Below, one piece after another: positions 1 to 10,787 of a stretch of 36,190 bases of DNA; within the stretch, counting starts at the first letter, position 1, and each line of letters begins with the position of its first letter. The notes beneath the pieces were generated by a model, which searched no databases, was not told the DNA's origin, and was given only the letters and a program-made list of their open reading frames with translations. The translations under genes were made by a program, and so were the position numbers. The stretch comes from Alphaproteobacteria bacterium RIFCSPLOWO2_01_FULL_40_26. GTDB taxonomy: Bacteria > Pseudomonadota > Alphaproteobacteria > Rickettsiales > UBA1997. The DNA lies in NCBI GenBank assembly GCA_001767955.1, contig MEMO01000009.1, positions 28,740 to 64,929 on the forward strand, given 5' to 3'.

Positions 1-18
1 ATAAGTTATTAGGAGTTC

Positions 19-2565
<2,547 letters not shown>

Positions 2566-2567
<2 letters not shown>

Positions 2568-2991
2568 GAAAAAAATTCTAATTGTTCAGTCGGTGTTTTA
2601 TCCGCATATTTCCAAGATGTTGCTTGACTCTGCAACTAAAAAAATTTCCGAATCCGATTATGAATATGAAATTGTTAACGTGCCTGGAGCATTGGAAATT
2701 CCGGCGGCAATTTCATTTGCTGAAAAGAGTGAAAAATATGATGGCTATGTCGCCCTGGGTTGCGTAATTCGTGGCGAAACTTCGCATCATGACATCGTTG
2801 CAAACGAGAGCGCGCGCGGCCTCAATAAGCTGGCGATCAAGAAAAAACTCGCCATCGGCAACGGAATTCTTACCGTTGAAAATGAAGCTCAAGCAATTGT
2901 TAGAGCTGATCCAAAGCAGAAAGATAAAGGCAGTTTTGCCGCCATGGCTTGCATTGAAATGATGAAGCTGAAAGAAAAATTTGCCTGTTAA
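2566..2991 (+). CDS. ribH: 6,7-dimethyl-8-ribityllumazine synthase RibH
   Basis: Condenses 5-amino-6-ribitylaminouracil with dihydroxybutanone phosphate to form lumazine, the penultimate step of riboflavin synthesis. The 141-residue product starts MKKILIVQSVFYPHIS and carries the family's VPGALEIPAAI segment, the ALGCVIRGETSHHD substrate-binding/catalytic loop (including the His pair), and the GNGILTVENEAQA motif. A longer reading frame exists upstream from 2497, but family alignment puts the start at ATG 2566. This start shares two bases with the start codon of the divergent mnhE-like gene, so the promoter and ribosome-binding site for ribH must sit inside the mnhE coding region. The stop codon falls in the loop of a 22-bp palindrome (2979-3000). 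No other riboflavin genes are nearby. Confidence 0.95.
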
Positions 2992-3000
2992 CAGGCAAAT
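2979..3000. terminator. Hairpin across the ribH stop codon, possible bidirectional terminator
   Basis: A perfect palindrome with two 9-nt arms (ATTTGCCTG / CAGGCAAAT) separated by TTAA. The ribH stop codon TAA is inside the loop. It lies between the convergent ends of ribH and relA/spoT. There is no long T-tract after it, so termination is an inference from position and symmetry only. Confidence 0.45.
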
Positions 3001-3037
3001 AACGTTTAGGGTCTGTTGTAGACGCTGTGAGTCCCCC

Positions 3038-5212
3038 CTACCCCATTACCCTCTCCACCTCCAAAATCTTTTTTGAAATGCGTAGGGATGACAGGATTTC
3101 TTCCAGGTGATCAACATTTTTAACTTCAAGATCAATCATCACTTCAAAAAAATCTGCTGAACGGCTTGTGGTTCTGATGTGGCTGATATTGATTTTTTTC
3201 TTGGCAATGATGCTGGTAACATCAGCCAGACTTCCACTTTTATTTTCAACCAAAACCCTGACTCTGCTGGCATAAAGTTCATCGCCGATTTCATCGTCAT
3301 TTTTCCAGCAAACATCGAGGACGCGCTGCGGCAATAAAACCAGATTTTTGAGATTATGACAGATTTGGCTATGGATTGTAACTCCGGTTCCAGTGTTAAT
3401 TATGCCAATGATTGGATCGCCCGGAATCGGATTGCAACATCCGGCATAATGCATTGCCATTCCCACAACCAAACCTTCAATTGGCAATGAATGAGATGAT
3501 CTTGGCCTTTTGTTCCCAAAGGTTTTTGTTTGGGTTTTTGTTTGTTTTGTTTCTTCTTTAAAATCGGGATAGGCAGCTTTTAAAACTTCATGCCTTCCTA
3601 TAACGCCTTCAGCCACTTTTACATATAAATCAGAAACATTTTTTCTTTTTAGAATTGGCAGAATTTTTTCTAAAATTTTGTCGCTGATTTCCAGATTCTT
3701 TGCGGCAAAAAATTTATTCAAAATAGCACGACCAAGAGTGTTATATTCGTTAAATTTTTCACTACGGATAAAATTCCTGATCGCTGATTTTGCTTTTGAA
3801 GTGATGGCAAATTGCAACCAATTTGGTGAAGGTTTGGCATTATTTTGCGTGATGATTTCAACCTGATCGCCATTTTCCAACTTTTGTCGCAAAGGCGCAA
3901 TCGCGCTATTTACCTTTGCCGAAACGCAGTTATTTCCAACCTCGGAGTGCACGGCATAAGCAAAATCAATTATGGTTGCGCCAAGAGGCAAATTGAAAAT
4001 ATCTCCGTTTGGCGTGAAACAGAAAACCTCATCATGATGCATGGAAAATTTATGCTGCCTTAAAACTTCAGAAGCGCTTTCGGAATTTTCAAACAAGGAA
4101 ATCAGTTCTCGAATCCAACGATATTGTTCATCTTCATCTTTGGTTTTTATCACCTTGCCTTTGTCAGTTTTGCTAAATTTCTCCTTATAATGCCAATGCG
4201 CCGCAACACCAAGTTCTGCGATTTCATGCATATTTTTATCACGAATCTGCACTTCAATTTTTTTGTTAAACGGCCCCAAAAGAACAAGATGTAATGACTG
4301 ATAGCCATTTTCCTTCGGCGTGCTGATATAATCGCGGAAAGTCTGTGGAATCATGCTGTAATGCGAGTTTATAATTCCAAGAATGCGATAACATTCCGCA
4401 ACATTTTGAGCAATAATGCGAAAGGCCATAATGTCGTACAGGCTGTAAAAGCCGACATTTTCCTTTTTCATCTTCAGCCAGATTGAATATGGTTTTTTTT
4501 CACGGCCGATGATTTCACAACAGATAGCATCTTCTTTTAAAATCCGGCTTAAATCTTCAACGATTTTATCAACTAGATTTCTGTTTTTTTCACGCAGCTC
4601 ATTCAGCTTTTCGACAATTTGAACACGCGCTTCAGGATTGATTATTGCAAATGCCAATTCCTGCAATTCATCTTTGACTTTGTTAAGCCCGATACGTCCT
4701 GCAAGCGGTGCGTAAATCTCCAAACTTTCGCGCGCTTTTTTAACTTTTTTCTCTTTTGACGGCACGTAAGAAAGTGTTCTCATATTGTGCAAACGATCGG
4801 CCAGCTTGACCAACAAAACACGGATATCTTCCGACATCGCCATCGTTAATTTACGAAAATTTTCCGCCACTCTTTCATTGGCGGGAATTGACTCAATTTT
4901 ACCGAGCTTTGTTACACCATCAACTAGACGCGCCACTTCTTCGCCAAATTCTTTTTCAATTTCATCAAGTGTGATTTCCGTATCTTCAACAACATCGTGT
5001 AGCAAAGCAGTGATGATTGAGGCTTCGTCAAGCTTTAGTTCAGTTAAAATCTCTGCAACAGCAACGGGATGGGAAAAGTAAAGATCGCCAGAATGCCTCT
5101 TTTGACTGCCATGCGCATTTTTGGCAAAGATATAGGCTTTTTGAATCAGAGCTTCATTGAGATTGGAATGGTAAGAGCGAAGGCGGGAGATAAGATCGGA
5201 AAGAGAAAGCAT
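3038..5212 (-). CDS. relA/spoT: Bifunctional (p)ppGpp synthetase/hydrolase RelA/SpoT (Rsh)
   Basis: Makes and degrades the alarmone (p)ppGpp, the signal of the stringent response. The 724-residue length is typical of alphaproteobacterial Rsh. The order is an HD hydrolase domain (FSHP at about 46-49, HD at 72-73 in HDVVEDT), a synthetase domain (YSIWLKMK, LYDIMAFRI, YQSLH, EVQIR ... AAHWHYKEK), a TGS domain (FTPNGDIFNLPLGATIIDFAYAVH), a conserved-cysteine region (GMAMHYAGCCNPIPGD) and a C-terminal ACT domain (from about VRVLVENKSGSLADV). Both catalytic sites look intact, so it is probably bifunctional. It lies downstream of rpoZ on the same strand, an arrangement also known in E. coli (rpoZ-spoT). 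Between them are 54 bp holding period-7 repeats that abut this start codon. Confidence 0.96.
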   Translation of the reverse strand: MLSLSDLISRLRSYHSNLNEALIQKAYIFAKNAHGSQKRHSGDLYFSHPVAVAEILTELKLDEASIITALLHDVVEDTEITLDEIEKEFGEEVARLVDGVTKLGKIESIPANERVAENFRKLTMAMSEDIRVLLVKLADRLHNMRTLSYVPSKEKKVKKARESLEIYAPLAGRIGLNKVKDELQELAFAIINPEARVQIVEKLNELREKNRNLVDKIVEDLSRILKEDAICCEIIGREKKPYSIWLKMKKENVGFYSLYDIMAFRIIAQNVAECYRILGIINSHYSMIPQTFRDYISTPKENGYQSLHLVLLGPFNKKIEVQIRDKNMHEIAELGVAAHWHYKEKFSKTDKGKVIKTKDEDEQYRWIRELISLFENSESASEVLRQHKFSMHHDEVFCFTPNGDIFNLPLGATIIDFAYAVHSEVGNNCVSAKVNSAIAPLRQKLENGDQVEIITQNNAKPSPNWLQFAITSKAKSAIRNFIRSEKFNEYNTLGRAILNKFFAAKNLEISDKILEKILPILKRKNVSDLYVKVAEGVIGRHEVLKAAYPDFKEETKQTKTQTKTFGNKRPRSSHSLPIEGLVVGMAMHYAGCCNPIPGDPIIGIINTGTGVTIHSQICHNLKNLVLLPQRVLDVCWKNDDEIGDELYASRVRVLVENKSGSLADVTSIIAKKKINISHIRTTSRSADFFEVMIDLEVKNVDHLEEILSSLRISKKILEVERVMG

Positions 5213-5240
5213 TTACGATTTATGATTTACGATTTACGAA
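5213..5240. repeat. Heptamer tandem repeat abutting the relA/spoT start codon
   Basis: Four near-identical 7-bp units (TTACGAT, TTATGAT, TTACGAT, TTACGAA) directly 5' of the relA/spoT ATG. A further inverted, degenerate run (AAATCGTAATTCGTAAAT) follows to about 5262. The same period recurs next to the starts of lpxB, asd, acpS and coq9. There is no recognisable Shine-Dalgarno in this spacer. Confidence 0.8.
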
Positions 5241-5266
5241 ATTTTAAATCGTAATTCGTAAATATA

Positions 5267-5608
5267 TCAGTCATCTACATGAATATTCTCATCAACAAAA
5301 GTGTCATCTTTGAGAACCAGACTTGATTCCGATTCCTCGGCGATTGCTTCTGCGATTTGTGGATTTTCGGAAATAACTTCAACAGCGCCGCGGTTTTTGA
5401 TCGAGCGCACAATATTTTTTCTAACTGCCTCAACATCAACAAGATTATCAGCAATTTCACGCAATGAAATAACCGCCGGTTTTTCTTTGCGATCCAAGCC
5501 AGTTGATGCTCCAGACAAAATGCTTTTGGCTCTGTTGCTTGCAACAAGGCAAAGTTCGAAGCGATTAGGAACAACGGTAACACAATCTTCAACGGTAATT
5601 CTGGCCAT
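5267..5608 (-). CDS. rpoZ: DNA-directed RNA polymerase subunit omega RpoZ
   Basis: The 113-residue small subunit of RNA polymerase, which helps fold and hold the beta-prime subunit and in many proteobacteria forms part of a ppGpp-binding site. The N-terminus MARITVEDCVTVVPNRFELCLVASNRAKSI matches the conserved omega core (V.NRFEL...A..RA..). The block KPAVISLREIADN is also typical, followed by an acidic C-terminal tail. The gene lies upstream of relA/spoT on the same strand, a conserved and functionally meaningful pairing. A promoter-like element shared with sdhC lies about 31 bp upstream (5639-5675). Confidence 0.95.
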   Translation of the reverse strand: MARITVEDCVTVVPNRFELCLVASNRAKSILSGASTGLDRKEKPAVISLREIADNLVDVEAVRKNIVRSIKNRGAVEVISENPQIAEAIAEESESSLVLKDDTFVDENIHVDD

Positions 5609-5638
5609 TTGTAAAGGAGATTAAAATTTAAAAAAACA

Positions 5639-5675
5639 GGCGCGGCAACCTATGAGTCAGGCTTTAACAAAGCAA
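5639..5675 (-). promoter_or_regulatory. Conserved promoter-like element upstream of rpoZ-relA/spoT
   Basis: Read on the minus strand: a -35-like TTGCTT (5670-5675), a 17-bp spacer TGTTAAAGCCTGACTCA, a -10-like TAGGTT (5647-5652), then the GC-only discriminator GCCGCGCC (5639-5646). The same arrangement, with the spacer identical at 15 of 17 positions, lies upstream of sdhC at 12536-12572. The spacer start forms a near-palindrome GCTTT-GTT-AAAGC that overlaps the -35. The promoter function is inferred from spacing, orientation and recurrence. The hexamers themselves are far from the E. coli consensus. Confidence 0.65.
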
Positions 5676-5690
5676 CTAAAAATAAAATTA

Positions 5691-5713
5691 GTGGTAAGTG
5701 ATAAGTGGTAAGT
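5691..5713. repeat. Heptamer tandem repeat upstream of map
   Basis: Three 7-bp units GTGGTAA, GTGATAA, GTGGTAA plus GT. It lies 27 bp before the map start codon and just upstream of the TATAAT box. The unit differs from the TTACGAT-type heptamers elsewhere in the window, but the period is the same. Confidence 0.7.
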
Positions 5714-5728
5714 ATTATTTTTATTTGG

Positions 5729-5734
5729 TATAAT
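5729..5734 (+). promoter_or_regulatory. Perfect -10 box (TATAAT) immediately before map
   Basis: TATAAT ends 6 bp before the chosen ATG at 5741. If it is a real -10 element, transcription would start at or next to the start codon and the mRNA would be leaderless. No good -35 is visible at the expected distance (the region is the GTGGTAA repeat). The sequence is AT-rich, so chance occurrence is possible. Confidence 0.4.
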
Positions 5735-5740
5735 TTTTTT

Positions 5741-6520
5741 ATGATCGCAATTCACGACGAACAAAATTTTGTCTTAATGCGCGCCGCGGGAAAGTTGGCG
5801 GCGGAAATTCTTGATTTTATTGCGCCTTTTGTGCAAGTCGGAATTACAACTAACGAGCTCAATAATCTGTGTCACAACAAAATTATCGAAAGCGGCGCTG
5901 TTCCCGCTCCTCTCAATTACAAAGGCTTTCCCAAATCAATCTGCACTTCGGTTAATCACGTGGTTTGCCACGGAATTCCAAATGAAAAACCGCTAAAAGA
6001 AGGCGATATTGTCAACATCGATGTAACGGTAATTCTGAATGGATGGCATGGCGATTCCAGCCGCATGTATTTTGTTGGCAAACCTTCAATCAAAGCAAAA
6101 AGACTGGTGCAAACAACTTATGATTGCTTGATGCTTGGCATAGAACAAGCCAAGCCCGGCGCATATTTGGGCGATATCGGAAATGTCATTCAAACTTACG
6201 CGGAAAAAAACGGTTTTTCAGTTGTTCGCGATTATTGCGGCCATGGCATTGGCAAAATTTTTCACACTGAACCAAGCGTTCTACATTATGGCAAAAAAGA
6301 CACGGGAGTGATTTTACAGGAAGGTATGTTTTTTACCATCGAGCCAATGATTAATGCCGGCGGATATGAAACACTCTTAAGCAAACATGATGGCTGGACT
6401 GTTACAACACGCGACAAATCCTTATCGGCACAGTTTGAGCATACAATAGGAGTAACAAAAACTGGTTGCGAAATTTTTACCAAATCGCCAAAAAGATTTG
6501 ATTTTCCGCCTTATTCATAA
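5741..6520 (+). CDS. map: Type I methionine aminopeptidase Map
   Basis: Removes the initiator methionine from nascent proteins; a dinuclear metallo-aminopeptidase. The 259-residue product contains the full ligand set: Asp in VNIDVT, Asp in WHGDSSR, His in GHGIGKIFHTEPS, Glu in FTIEPMIN and Glu in QFEHTIGVT, plus the substrate histidine in VCHGIPN. A GTG at 5705 would add 12 residues (VSIIFIWYNFF), but these do not match the family, so ATG 5741 is preferred. No Shine-Dalgarno precedes it, and a TATAAT ends 6 bp upstream, which fits leaderless translation. It lacks the N-terminal zinc-finger extension of some type Ib/Ic forms. Confidence 0.96.
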   Translation: MIAIHDEQNFVLMRAAGKLAAEILDFIAPFVQVGITTNELNNLCHNKIIESGAVPAPLNYKGFPKSICTSVNHVVCHGIPNEKPLKEGDIVNIDVTVILNGWHGDSSRMYFVGKPSIKAKRLVQTTYDCLMLGIEQAKPGAYLGDIGNVIQTYAEKNGFSVVRDYCGHGIGKIFHTEPSVLHYGKKDTGVILQEGMFFTIEPMINAGGYETLLSKHDGWTVTTRDKSLSAQFEHTIGVTKTGCEIFTKSPKRFDFPPYS

Positions 6521-6538
6521 TTCTAAATTTAATTGTTT

Positions 6539-7537
6539 ATGCCTGACACAACAACTTCTTTTACAGCAAGAGAAAGATATCTTGAAGCCACTCGAAACAA
6601 AGAAACTAACCCTAAATTAAAAAAAGAAGCTGGAAGATTGTCCGATGGACAGCTTGATCCTTTTAGACAAAGACGATCTTCTGACGCTCTTACAGAAGCT
6701 TCAGCCACAGTAGAAGAAGAATCGGTAAATATAGAATCGATAGATGTAGATGATGTAGATGTAGATGATGTAGATAGATCATCTTCTCCTATTTCCGTTG
6801 TATCACTTGATGAAGAGGAAAATACAAAGGAAAAAGCGGCAACTAATATTCAACGTGGTTTCAGAGGTCATCTTGCCAGAGGAGAAGCGGAAAGAAGGCG
6901 TGACGCTGTAGAAACAATTCAGAACACTGCTAGAGATTATATCGGACGTAAAAGGGTCGCAGTTGAAATGGCGCGTGAAGATGAAGAAGAAAAGACAAGA
7001 CGCGCAAAAGAAGAAAGAATAAGAGTTGAAGAGCAAAGACGCGCAGAAGAAAGGCAAAGAGAAGAGGAAGAGCGCGCAAAGCCAGAACCAACAAGACCAA
7101 AAAGCTTTGTAGAAAGAGTCAGCAAAGTAGAAAAACATTATAAAACTGCCAGCTTCAGCGCGTTAAAAGGCAGAGTAGTTCCTGATACAATAAACGCAGA
7201 TTTTCTTGGAAAAACTGTTGCCGACTTTCTGTCGGAATGGAGAAAGAGAAGTGGTAGAATAGGAAAATTTGATATTTCCGCTGTTTCTCATGAAAGTTCT
7301 GCAGGAAAAGAAGTTTATAGATGTATGAGCGAATTTAATGGAGCAACAGAAAAACAAGCCATTGATGCGCTAAATAGGGCTTTAGAAAGTAAGAACGCTG
7401 GTATTATTTTTTCCAAAAATGACCGCAGTATAGAATGCCAGACCACAAAAACTGATGATAGCGGTTTTGCACTTGATGAAGCTTTGTCAGAAGCCTTACA
7501 ACATCACCCCAGAAATCGTAGTGGAGCTAGTCGTTAG
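6539..7537 (+). CDS. Unknown protein with two tandem IQ (calmodulin-binding type) motifs and a charged helix
   Basis: I do not recognise the family. The 332-residue product (ATG 6539; a TTG at 6533 would add two residues) has four parts. First is a hydrophilic N-terminus with an acidic [11 protein letters not shown] run near residue 70. Then come two IQ motifs matching IQxxxRxxxxR: [11 protein letters not shown] at about 104 and [11 protein letters not shown] at about 127, 23 residues apart. Next is a highly charged Arg/Glu/Lys segment (about 140-182) likely to be a long helix or coiled coil. Last is a mixed C-terminal region of about 150 residues. No signal peptide or membrane segment is visible. 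IQ motifs bind calmodulin or myosin light chains in eukaryotes, so a host-directed role is conceivable but inferred. Arginine is mostly encoded by AGA, unlike the CGC-rich neighbours. The 3' end overlaps clpB by 42 bp on the opposite strand. Confidence 0.85.
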   Translation: MPDTTTSFTARERYLEATRNKETNPKLKKEAGRLSDGQLDPFRQRRSSDALTEASATVEEESVNIESIDVDDVDVDDVDRSSSPISVVSLDEEENTKEKAATNIQRGFRGHLARGEAERRRDAVETIQNTARDYIGRKRVAVEMAREDEEEKTRRAKEERIRVEEQRRAEERQREEEERAKPEPTRPKSFVERVSKVEKHYKTASFSALKGRVVPDTINADFLGKTVADFLSEWRKRSGRIGKFDISAVSHESSAGKEVYRCMSEFNGATEKQAIDALNRALESKNAGIIFSKNDRSIECQTTKTDDSGFALDEALSEALQHHPRNRSGASR

Positions 7538-10105
7538 AGCCTGTTTTTCAAACTGCAGCTCTTCACCTTCAGCTTTTATCTTCACCTTTTGCCCATCTTT
7601 AATTTCTCCGCGCAGAATTTTTTCTGCTAAAATATTTTCAATATCGCGCTGAATCACACGCTTTAGCGGACGTGCGCCATAAGTGGAATCATAGCCTTTG
7701 GCGGCGAGATAATTTTTTGCAGATTTATCAAGTTCTAACGTAATATTTCGCACTAACAATCTCTTGGCAAGCCTTGCAAACTGCACATTCACAATGCCTT
7801 CCATATTTTTGCGGCTCAATTTGTTGAAGAGAATTATCTCATCAAGACGGTTTAAAAATTCCGGACGAAAATGGCCGCGAACCATTTCCATCACCTTTTC
7901 ACGCACATTTTCAACTTTCTCTTCCTCATCCAAATTGGTTAAAAATTGTGAACCTAAATTCGAGGTGAGAATGATGATGCTATTGGTGAAATTAACGACA
8001 TGGCCTTGCGAATCAGTGAGGCGGCCATCATCAAGCACTTGCAACAAAACATTAAAAACATCGTGATGCGCTTTTTCCACCTCATCAAACAGAATTACCT
8101 GATATGGACGACGACGCACAGCTTCGGTTAAAACACCGCCTTGCTCATAACCAATATATCCCGGAGGCGCACCGATCAAGCGTGCAACCGCATGCTTCTC
8201 CATAAATTCACTCATGTCGATGCGAAGCAAAGCTGATTCATCATCGAAAATAAATTCAGCGAGCGCCTTAGAAACTTCAGTCTTTCCAACTCCGGTTGGC
8301 CCTAAAAATAAAAATGATCCAACCGGACGATTTGGATCTTGCAAGCCAGAGCGCGAGCGGCGTACGGCATTGGCAATCGCAATCAAAGCATCGTCCTGAC
8401 CAACAACTCTCTTACGCAAAAGCTCTTCCATTTTGAGCAATTTTTCCTTCTCGCCGGAAAGAATTTTATCAACCGGAATGCCAGTGGTTCGAGCTACAAT
8501 TTCAGCAATATCATCTTCTGAAACCGCTTCACGCATAATGCCGTTTGACATTGACGATTCAAGACTTCCAAGCTCTTTTTGTAATTCAGGAATTCGCCCG
8601 TAAGTGATTTCACCAGCCTTAGCCAAATTGCCTTCGCGCTGCGCTTTTTCGAGTTCAAATTTTGCCTGTTCGATTTTGCTTTTGAGCTCGTTGATTTTGC
8701 CGCGTTTCATTTTTTCTGCCTGCCAGAGTGAAGTCATTTCGGCGGATTTTTTTTCCAATTCTTTTAGCTCCAAATTAAGCTTGATTAAACGATCTTTCGA
8801 AGCCTGATCATCTTCTTTTTTCAAGGCTTCAGACTCAATTTTGAGCTGGATAATTTTGCGGTCAATTTCATCAAGTTCCGTTGGTTTGGAATCAACTTCG
8901 ATCTTCAAAGAACTCGCCGCTTCATCGATTAAATCGATTGCTTTATCCGGCAAAAATCGATCGCTGATGTAGCGGTGAGATAAGGTTGCCGCTGCAACCA
9001 AGGCGGCATCTTTAATTTTAATTCCGTGATGAACTTCATATTTTTCTTTGATGCCGCGCAGAATTGAAATTGTATCGGAAACATTTGGCTCTTCGGTATA
9101 AACTGACTGGAAACGTCGCGCCAAAGCGGCATCTTTTTCGATATATTTGCGATATTCATCAAGAGTGGTTGCGCCAACGCAGTGAAGTGTGCCGCGGGCT
9201 AAAGCTGGTTTTAACAGATTTGAAGCATCCATCGCCCCTTCGGTTTTTCCAGCGCCAATAAGCAAGTGAAGCTCATCGATGAAGAGAATTACATTTTCGT
9301 TATTTTCGACTTCATTAAGCACGGATTTCAAACGCTCTTCAAATTCACCACGAAATTTTGCACCAGCGATGAGAGCGCCCATATCAAGCGCCATCAGTCT
9401 TTTATCTTTCAGGCTTTCCGGCACATCGCCATTAACGATTCTTTGCGCCAGACCTTCAACAATTGCCGTTTTACCAACTCCAGGCTGACCAATTAAAACC
9501 GGATTATTTTTAGTGCGACGCGAGAGAACTTGCATGGCACGGCGGATTTCTTCATCGCGTCCGATGACCGGATCAATTTTTCCTTCACGCGCTTTTTTGG
9601 TTAAATCCTGCGCGTATTTTTCGAGGGACTGATAGGTTGATTCAGCTGAAGCAGAACTAGCTTTTTTTCCGGCACGAATTTTTTGGATAGCGGCGCGAAG
9701 CGCTTGAACAGATATTCCAGAGAGTTTCAGAATTTTTGCCGCTTCATTTTTTTCATCTTCAAGAATTGCCTGCAAAAGACGCTCAAGAGTGATAAATTGA
9801 TCCGAATTTTGATCGGCAAGTTTTTCCGCAAGCAAAAAAATCCGCGCCAATTCCTGCGACATGGCAAGCGAATTGCCACCTTCAACCTGCGGAATTTTCT
9901 GCAAAGATTGCGCTATTTCCGCCTTCAAAATTTCAACATTGCCATCGCAAAGCAAAATTAATTTCTGCACTAAACCATCTTGATCAGACAACATCGCATT
10001 CAAAAGATGCTCCGGCAAAAATTTCTGATGCCCACGCCCCAAAGCCAGGGTTTGAGCAGAATGAAGGACTGATTGTGTTTTTTCGGTATAACGTTCGATT
10101 TGCAT
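7496..10105 (-). CDS. clpB: ATP-dependent disaggregase chaperone ClpB
   Basis: A hexameric AAA+ chaperone that pulls proteins out of aggregates together with DnaK. The 869 residues cover an N-terminal Clp_N domain ([20 protein letters not shown]...), a first AAA+ module with Walker A GQPGVGKT and Walker [10 protein letters not shown], a coiled middle domain (about residues 400-530, rich in Glu/Lys/Leu, present in ClpB but not ClpA), and a second AAA+ module ([19 protein letters not shown]). The C-terminal small domain ends with a Ser/Thr-rich tail ([14 protein letters not shown]). That tail lies in the overlap with the convergent IQ-motif gene, so it may have been extended. No convincing heat-shock promoter was seen in the AT-rich upstream spacer. 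Confidence 0.98.
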   Translation of the reverse strand: MQIERYTEKTQSVLHSAQTLALGRGHQKFLPEHLLNAMLSDQDGLVQKLILLCDGNVEILKAEIAQSLQKIPQVEGGNSLAMSQELARIFLLAEKLADQNSDQFITLERLLQAILEDEKNEAAKILKLSGISVQALRAAIQKIRAGKKASSASAESTYQSLEKYAQDLTKKAREGKIDPVIGRDEEIRRAMQVLSRRTKNNPVLIGQPGVGKTAIVEGLAQRIVNGDVPESLKDKRLMALDMGALIAGAKFRGEFEERLKSVLNEVENNENVILFIDELHLLIGAGKTEGAMDASNLLKPALARGTLHCVGATTLDEYRKYIEKDAALARRFQSVYTEEPNVSDTISILRGIKEKYEVHHGIKIKDAALVAAATLSHRYISDRFLPDKAIDLIDEAASSLKIEVDSKPTELDEIDRKIIQLKIESEALKKEDDQASKDRLIKLNLELKELEKKSAEMTSLWQAEKMKRGKINELKSKIEQAKFELEKAQREGNLAKAGEITYGRIPELQKELGSLESSMSNGIMREAVSEDDIAEIVARTTGIPVDKILSGEKEKLLKMEELLRKRVVGQDDALIAIANAVRRSRSGLQDPNRPVGSFLFLGPTGVGKTEVSKALAEFIFDDESALLRIDMSEFMEKHAVARLIGAPPGYIGYEQGGVLTEAVRRRPYQVILFDEVEKAHHDVFNVLLQVLDDGRLTDSQGHVVNFTNSIIILTSNLGSQFLTNLDEEEKVENVREKVMEMVRGHFRPEFLNRLDEIILFNKLSRKNMEGIVNVQFARLAKRLLVRNITLELDKSAKNYLAAKGYDSTYGARPLKRVIQRDIENILAEKILRGEIKDGQKVKIKAEGEELQFEKQALTTSSTTISGVML

Positions 10106-10186
10106 AAAAAATTTAAGTTCAAGCTAATTTCAATTGTTCTTAGAGCTTGTTTAACAGTTTCTTAAAATTTTGTGTCCAGAAAAATC

Positions 10187-10265
10187 AGATCCTGAAACAA
10201 GTTCAGGATGACAATCCTGGAAAGATGGTTTCAAAACATGTCATCCTGAACTTGTTTCAGGATCT
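10187..10265. repeat. Interspersed inverted repeat (CCTGAAACAAGTTCAGG type)
   Basis: Two perfect 27-bp inverted arms (10187-10213 and 10239-10265), each built on the internal near-palindrome CCTGAAACAAGTTCAGG, separated by 25 bp. Weaker symmetry (TTGTGTC...GACACAA) extends the structure to about 10170-10282. It fills the spacer between clpB and folK. Sequences of this kind occur as dispersed repeats in many alphaproteobacterial genomes. No coding content was seen. Confidence 0.85.
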
Positions 10266-10304
10266 ATTCTTGGAGACACAACATTTTTGATAACAACCCT
10301 AACT

Positions 10305-10787
10305 TCAGCTATGAAGCATAGCCAAATTTTTCAAGAAATCTGGCTCAATTTCCTTTATTGTTTTTACAAAAAAATCTCTCTCAAACATTCCGGGATGTGG
10401 AATAACAAGCTTATGTTCGATATGAAATTTTAGTTCTCCGATCGCCAGAATATCTATGTCAATTTCTCGCGGCGCCCATTTTTTGCCTTCGATACGACCA
10501 AGTTTTTTTTCGATTTTTTTGACAATTTCTAAAATTTTTTCCGCTGGAAATTTTTGTAAATCAATATCGGCAGAAATTGCGATGTTAAAAAATTCCAGAT
10601 CCCATTCTCTCGGAGAATCCGGCAATAACATCGCCGGATTTTTAAAAATTTTTGATCTTTTGATATTGGTTAAGAAAAGCTGATTTGTAAGGCTGGATAC
10701 GGCGTAATTAAGATGAAATTCGCGATCGCCAAGATTTGATCCGAGTCCGAAAATTATTTTATAAATGTTGCGCAGCTTCTCTGTCAT
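10305..10787 (-). CDS. folK: 2-amino-4-hydroxy-6-hydroxymethyldihydropteridine diphosphokinase FolK
   Basis: Transfers pyrophosphate from ATP to hydroxymethyl-dihydropterin in folate synthesis. The 160-residue product contains the FGLGSNLGDRE N-terminal motif and the HPPK signature WAPREIDIDIL followed by IPHPGMFERDFF. I chose ATG 10787 because a good Shine-Dalgarno (GGGGAG) sits 7 bp upstream. An in-frame TTG at 10802 is less likely. It overlaps the preceding unknown gene by 29 bp, suggesting translational coupling. No other folate genes are in the window. Confidence 0.94.
   Translation of the reverse strand: MTEKLRNIYKIIFGLGSNLGDREFHLNYAVSSLTNQLFLTNIKRSKIFKNPAMLLPDSPREWDLEFFNIAISADIDLQKFPAEKILEIVKKIEKKLGRIEGKKWAPREIDIDILAIGELKFHIEHKLVIPHPGMFERDFFVKTIKEIEPDFLKNLAMLHS

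Noticed and set aside
3678-5254. Several plus-strand frames opposite relA/spoT
   Set aside because: Shadow frames of a well-supported gene; low complexity and no family resemblance.
6803-7138. Long antisense frame (111 residues, Phe/Ser/Cys-rich) under the IQ-motif gene
   Set aside because: It is the complement of the Arg/Glu/Lys-rich helix; repetitive GAA/AGA codons give open TTC/TCT frames on the other strand. No start context or family match.
10106-10140. CTTGAA just upstream of clpB as a heat-shock -35 box
   Set aside because: On the minus strand it lies only about 11 bp before the ATG, too close for a -35 element, and no matching -10 follows.
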